NCBI GenBank assembly: GCA_030045935.1
Contig: JASIEN010000770.1
Coordinates: 1-5,666 of the forward strand
Length of the DNA stretch: 5,666 bases
Origin: Candidatus Sulfotelmatobacter sp.
Lineage (GTDB): Bacteria > Acidobacteriota > Terriglobia > Terriglobales > Acidobacteriaceae
Direction: 5' to 3'
The position numbers and the translations under genes were made by a program. The notes beneath the pieces were generated by a model. That model worked only from the letters and a program-made list of their open reading frames with translations. It was not told the origin of the DNA and ran no database searches. Positions 4,840 through 5,666 of the stretch are shown here, piece after piece (position 1 is the first letter of the stretch; every line of letters starts with the position of its first letter).

Positions 4840-5666
4840 ATGCGTAAATGGATGCGTGAGCGCCTGCAGCGCCGTAAGAAAAAGCCTCAAGGTTCCGCCG
4901 AACAACAACCCGCGCCACCGCCATTGCAGCCAGCCTATTTTGATACTGAGCAGCCGGCCAGTCCGGTTGAGAGCGCAAAAGCTGCGGTCGAGCCAGCCGC
5001 TTCCGCGTTATCTGAGCAGGCAGAGGAAAGCGAATCAGCGGTCGAGCCGAAGGCGACGACTGAGATGCGGCCCGCGGAAGAAACGCCGAAGGAAAGATCG
5101 ACTACTCAGCAGGGAGCGGGTGCGAGGCAGTTCGGCCGTGGGCGCCGTCGGCGTGGCAGGCGGGGGCGGGGCGGCGAAGGCCGCGAGGGTGTAGGACGAG
5201 AAAAAGCGGTCGCGCAGGCCTTTGCGCCGAAGCGATCAATTGGGGGGGGAGTGGCGGAGCCGATTGAAGAAATACAGCCGGCTGACTATCCCGAACCTGA
5301 ATCAGAAAGGCCCACAGCTCCCGCACCCGTACCGCAGGCTCCAGTAACTCCGGCTCCGCAGCGCGCTCCCAAAGGCATCGTTGTCTTGGCAATCGGTTTG
5401 CCGGGCTCAGGGAAGAGTTCATGGTTCAAGCGGCATAACGTAACACCGCTGTCGAGCGACATGATGCGAACGTTGTTGTTCGATGACGTGCGCGAGCAGC
5501 GCTACCAGGATCTGGTGTTCTCGAACCTCCGCTCGATGCTGAAAGCGAGGTTGATCGCGAAACGTCCCATGAACTATGTAGATGCGACAAACCTCACGCC
5601 GAAAGAGCGGCAGCACTGGATCAAACTGGCCAAAGATTACAACTACGAGGTGCACGCTGTTTTTTT
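4840..5666 (+). CDS. AAA_33 / polynucleotide-kinase-like P-loop kinase with RG-rich N-terminus (3' partial)
   Basis: The frame is open from the ATG at 4840 to the window end, giving 275 residues and no stop. Residues 1-15 are strongly basic. Residues 16-92 are Ala/Pro/Glu-rich and look disordered. Residues 96-117 form an Arg/Gly-rich tract (FGRGRRRRGRRGRGG), and 140-178 are again Pro/Ala/Glu-rich. The kinase starts near 179 with IVVLAIGLPGSGKSS: Walker A is GLPGSGKSS at 186-194 with Lys192 and Ser193. SSDMMR (205-210) and YVDATNLTPKER (246-257) match the base/phosphate-acceptor region and the D-A-T-N motif of polynucleotide-kinase-like AAA_33 proteins. The lid and C-terminus lie beyond the window. 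Such kinases phosphorylate nucleic-acid ends or small molecules; the RG tract hints at RNA binding, which is inference. No Shine-Dalgarno is visible. An in-frame ATG at 4852 and a GTG at 4822 are alternative starts. A run of eight G at 5242-5249 lies between the tail and the kinase. Confidence 0.8.
   Translation, partial: MRKWMRERLQRRKKKPQGSAEQQPAPPPLQPAYFDTEQPASPVESAKAAVEPAASALSEQAEESESAVEPKATTEMRPAEETPKERSTTQQGAGARQFGRGRRRRGRRGRGGEGREGVGREKAVAQAFAPKRSIGGGVAEPIEEIQPADYPEPESERPTAPAPVPQAPVTPAPQRAPKGIVVLAIGLPGSGKSSWFKRHNVTPLSSDMMRTLLFDDVREQRYQDLVFSNLRSMLKARLIAKRPMNYVDATNLTPKERQHWIKLAKDYNYEVHAVF

Noticed and set aside
5102..5655. Minus-strand frames opposite the kinase gene
   Set aside because: The plus-strand frame has Walker A and D-A-T-N motifs and stays open for 275 codons; the opposite frames are shadows.

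Overview
The window looks like chromosomal DNA of a moderately GC-rich bacterium. I favour Acidobacteriota (Terriglobia-like). The reasons are the style of the gene products, an F420/FMN-type PPOX protein, and several short palindromic intergenic repeats of a kind I associate with acidobacterial genomes. This placement is inference; no rRNA or other taxonomic marker is present.

Layout. Positions 1-482 hold no convincing protein gene. They contain small hairpin repeats (149-202), an AT-rich patch with a good sigma70-like promoter (233-261), a strong terminator-like hairpin (300-338), and a G-rich tract (417-439). From 483 to 4165 the minus strand carries three consecutive glycolytic steps. In transcription order these are gap (GAPDH, 4165 to 3155), pgk (phosphoglycerate kinase, 2957 to 1746) and tpiA (triosephosphate isomerase, 1232 to 483). 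A plus-strand DUF1810 gene (1298-1741) sits between pgk and tpiA. It converges with pgk, leaving 4 nt between stops, and diverges from tpiA with a 65-nt spacer, so it breaks the glycolytic cluster. The 197-nt gap-pgk spacer carries a CTTTGCG-type repeat directly after the gap stop and a small dyad before pgk. The 181-nt region upstream of gap carries a compound palindromic element with mutually exclusive pairings. A minus-strand PPOX-class flavin/F420-binding protein follows (4709 to 4347). Divergent from it is a plus-strand gene that runs off the window end (from 4840). Its product joins a low-complexity Ala/Pro/Glu segment and an Arg/Gly-rich tract to a P-loop kinase of the AAA_33 / polynucleotide-kinase type.

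How they work together. TpiA interconverts DHAP and glyceraldehyde-3-phosphate, GAPDH oxidises the latter to 1,3-bisphosphoglycerate, and Pgk transfers the acyl phosphate to ADP. This is the lower-glycolysis/gluconeogenesis core. The DUF1810, PPOX and kinase genes have no evident metabolic link to it. I see no CRISPR array, tRNA, rRNA, transposase or defence cluster. The least ordinary parts are the promoter-hairpin cassette at 233-338, the palindromic element upstream of gap, and the RG-rich kinase fusion.
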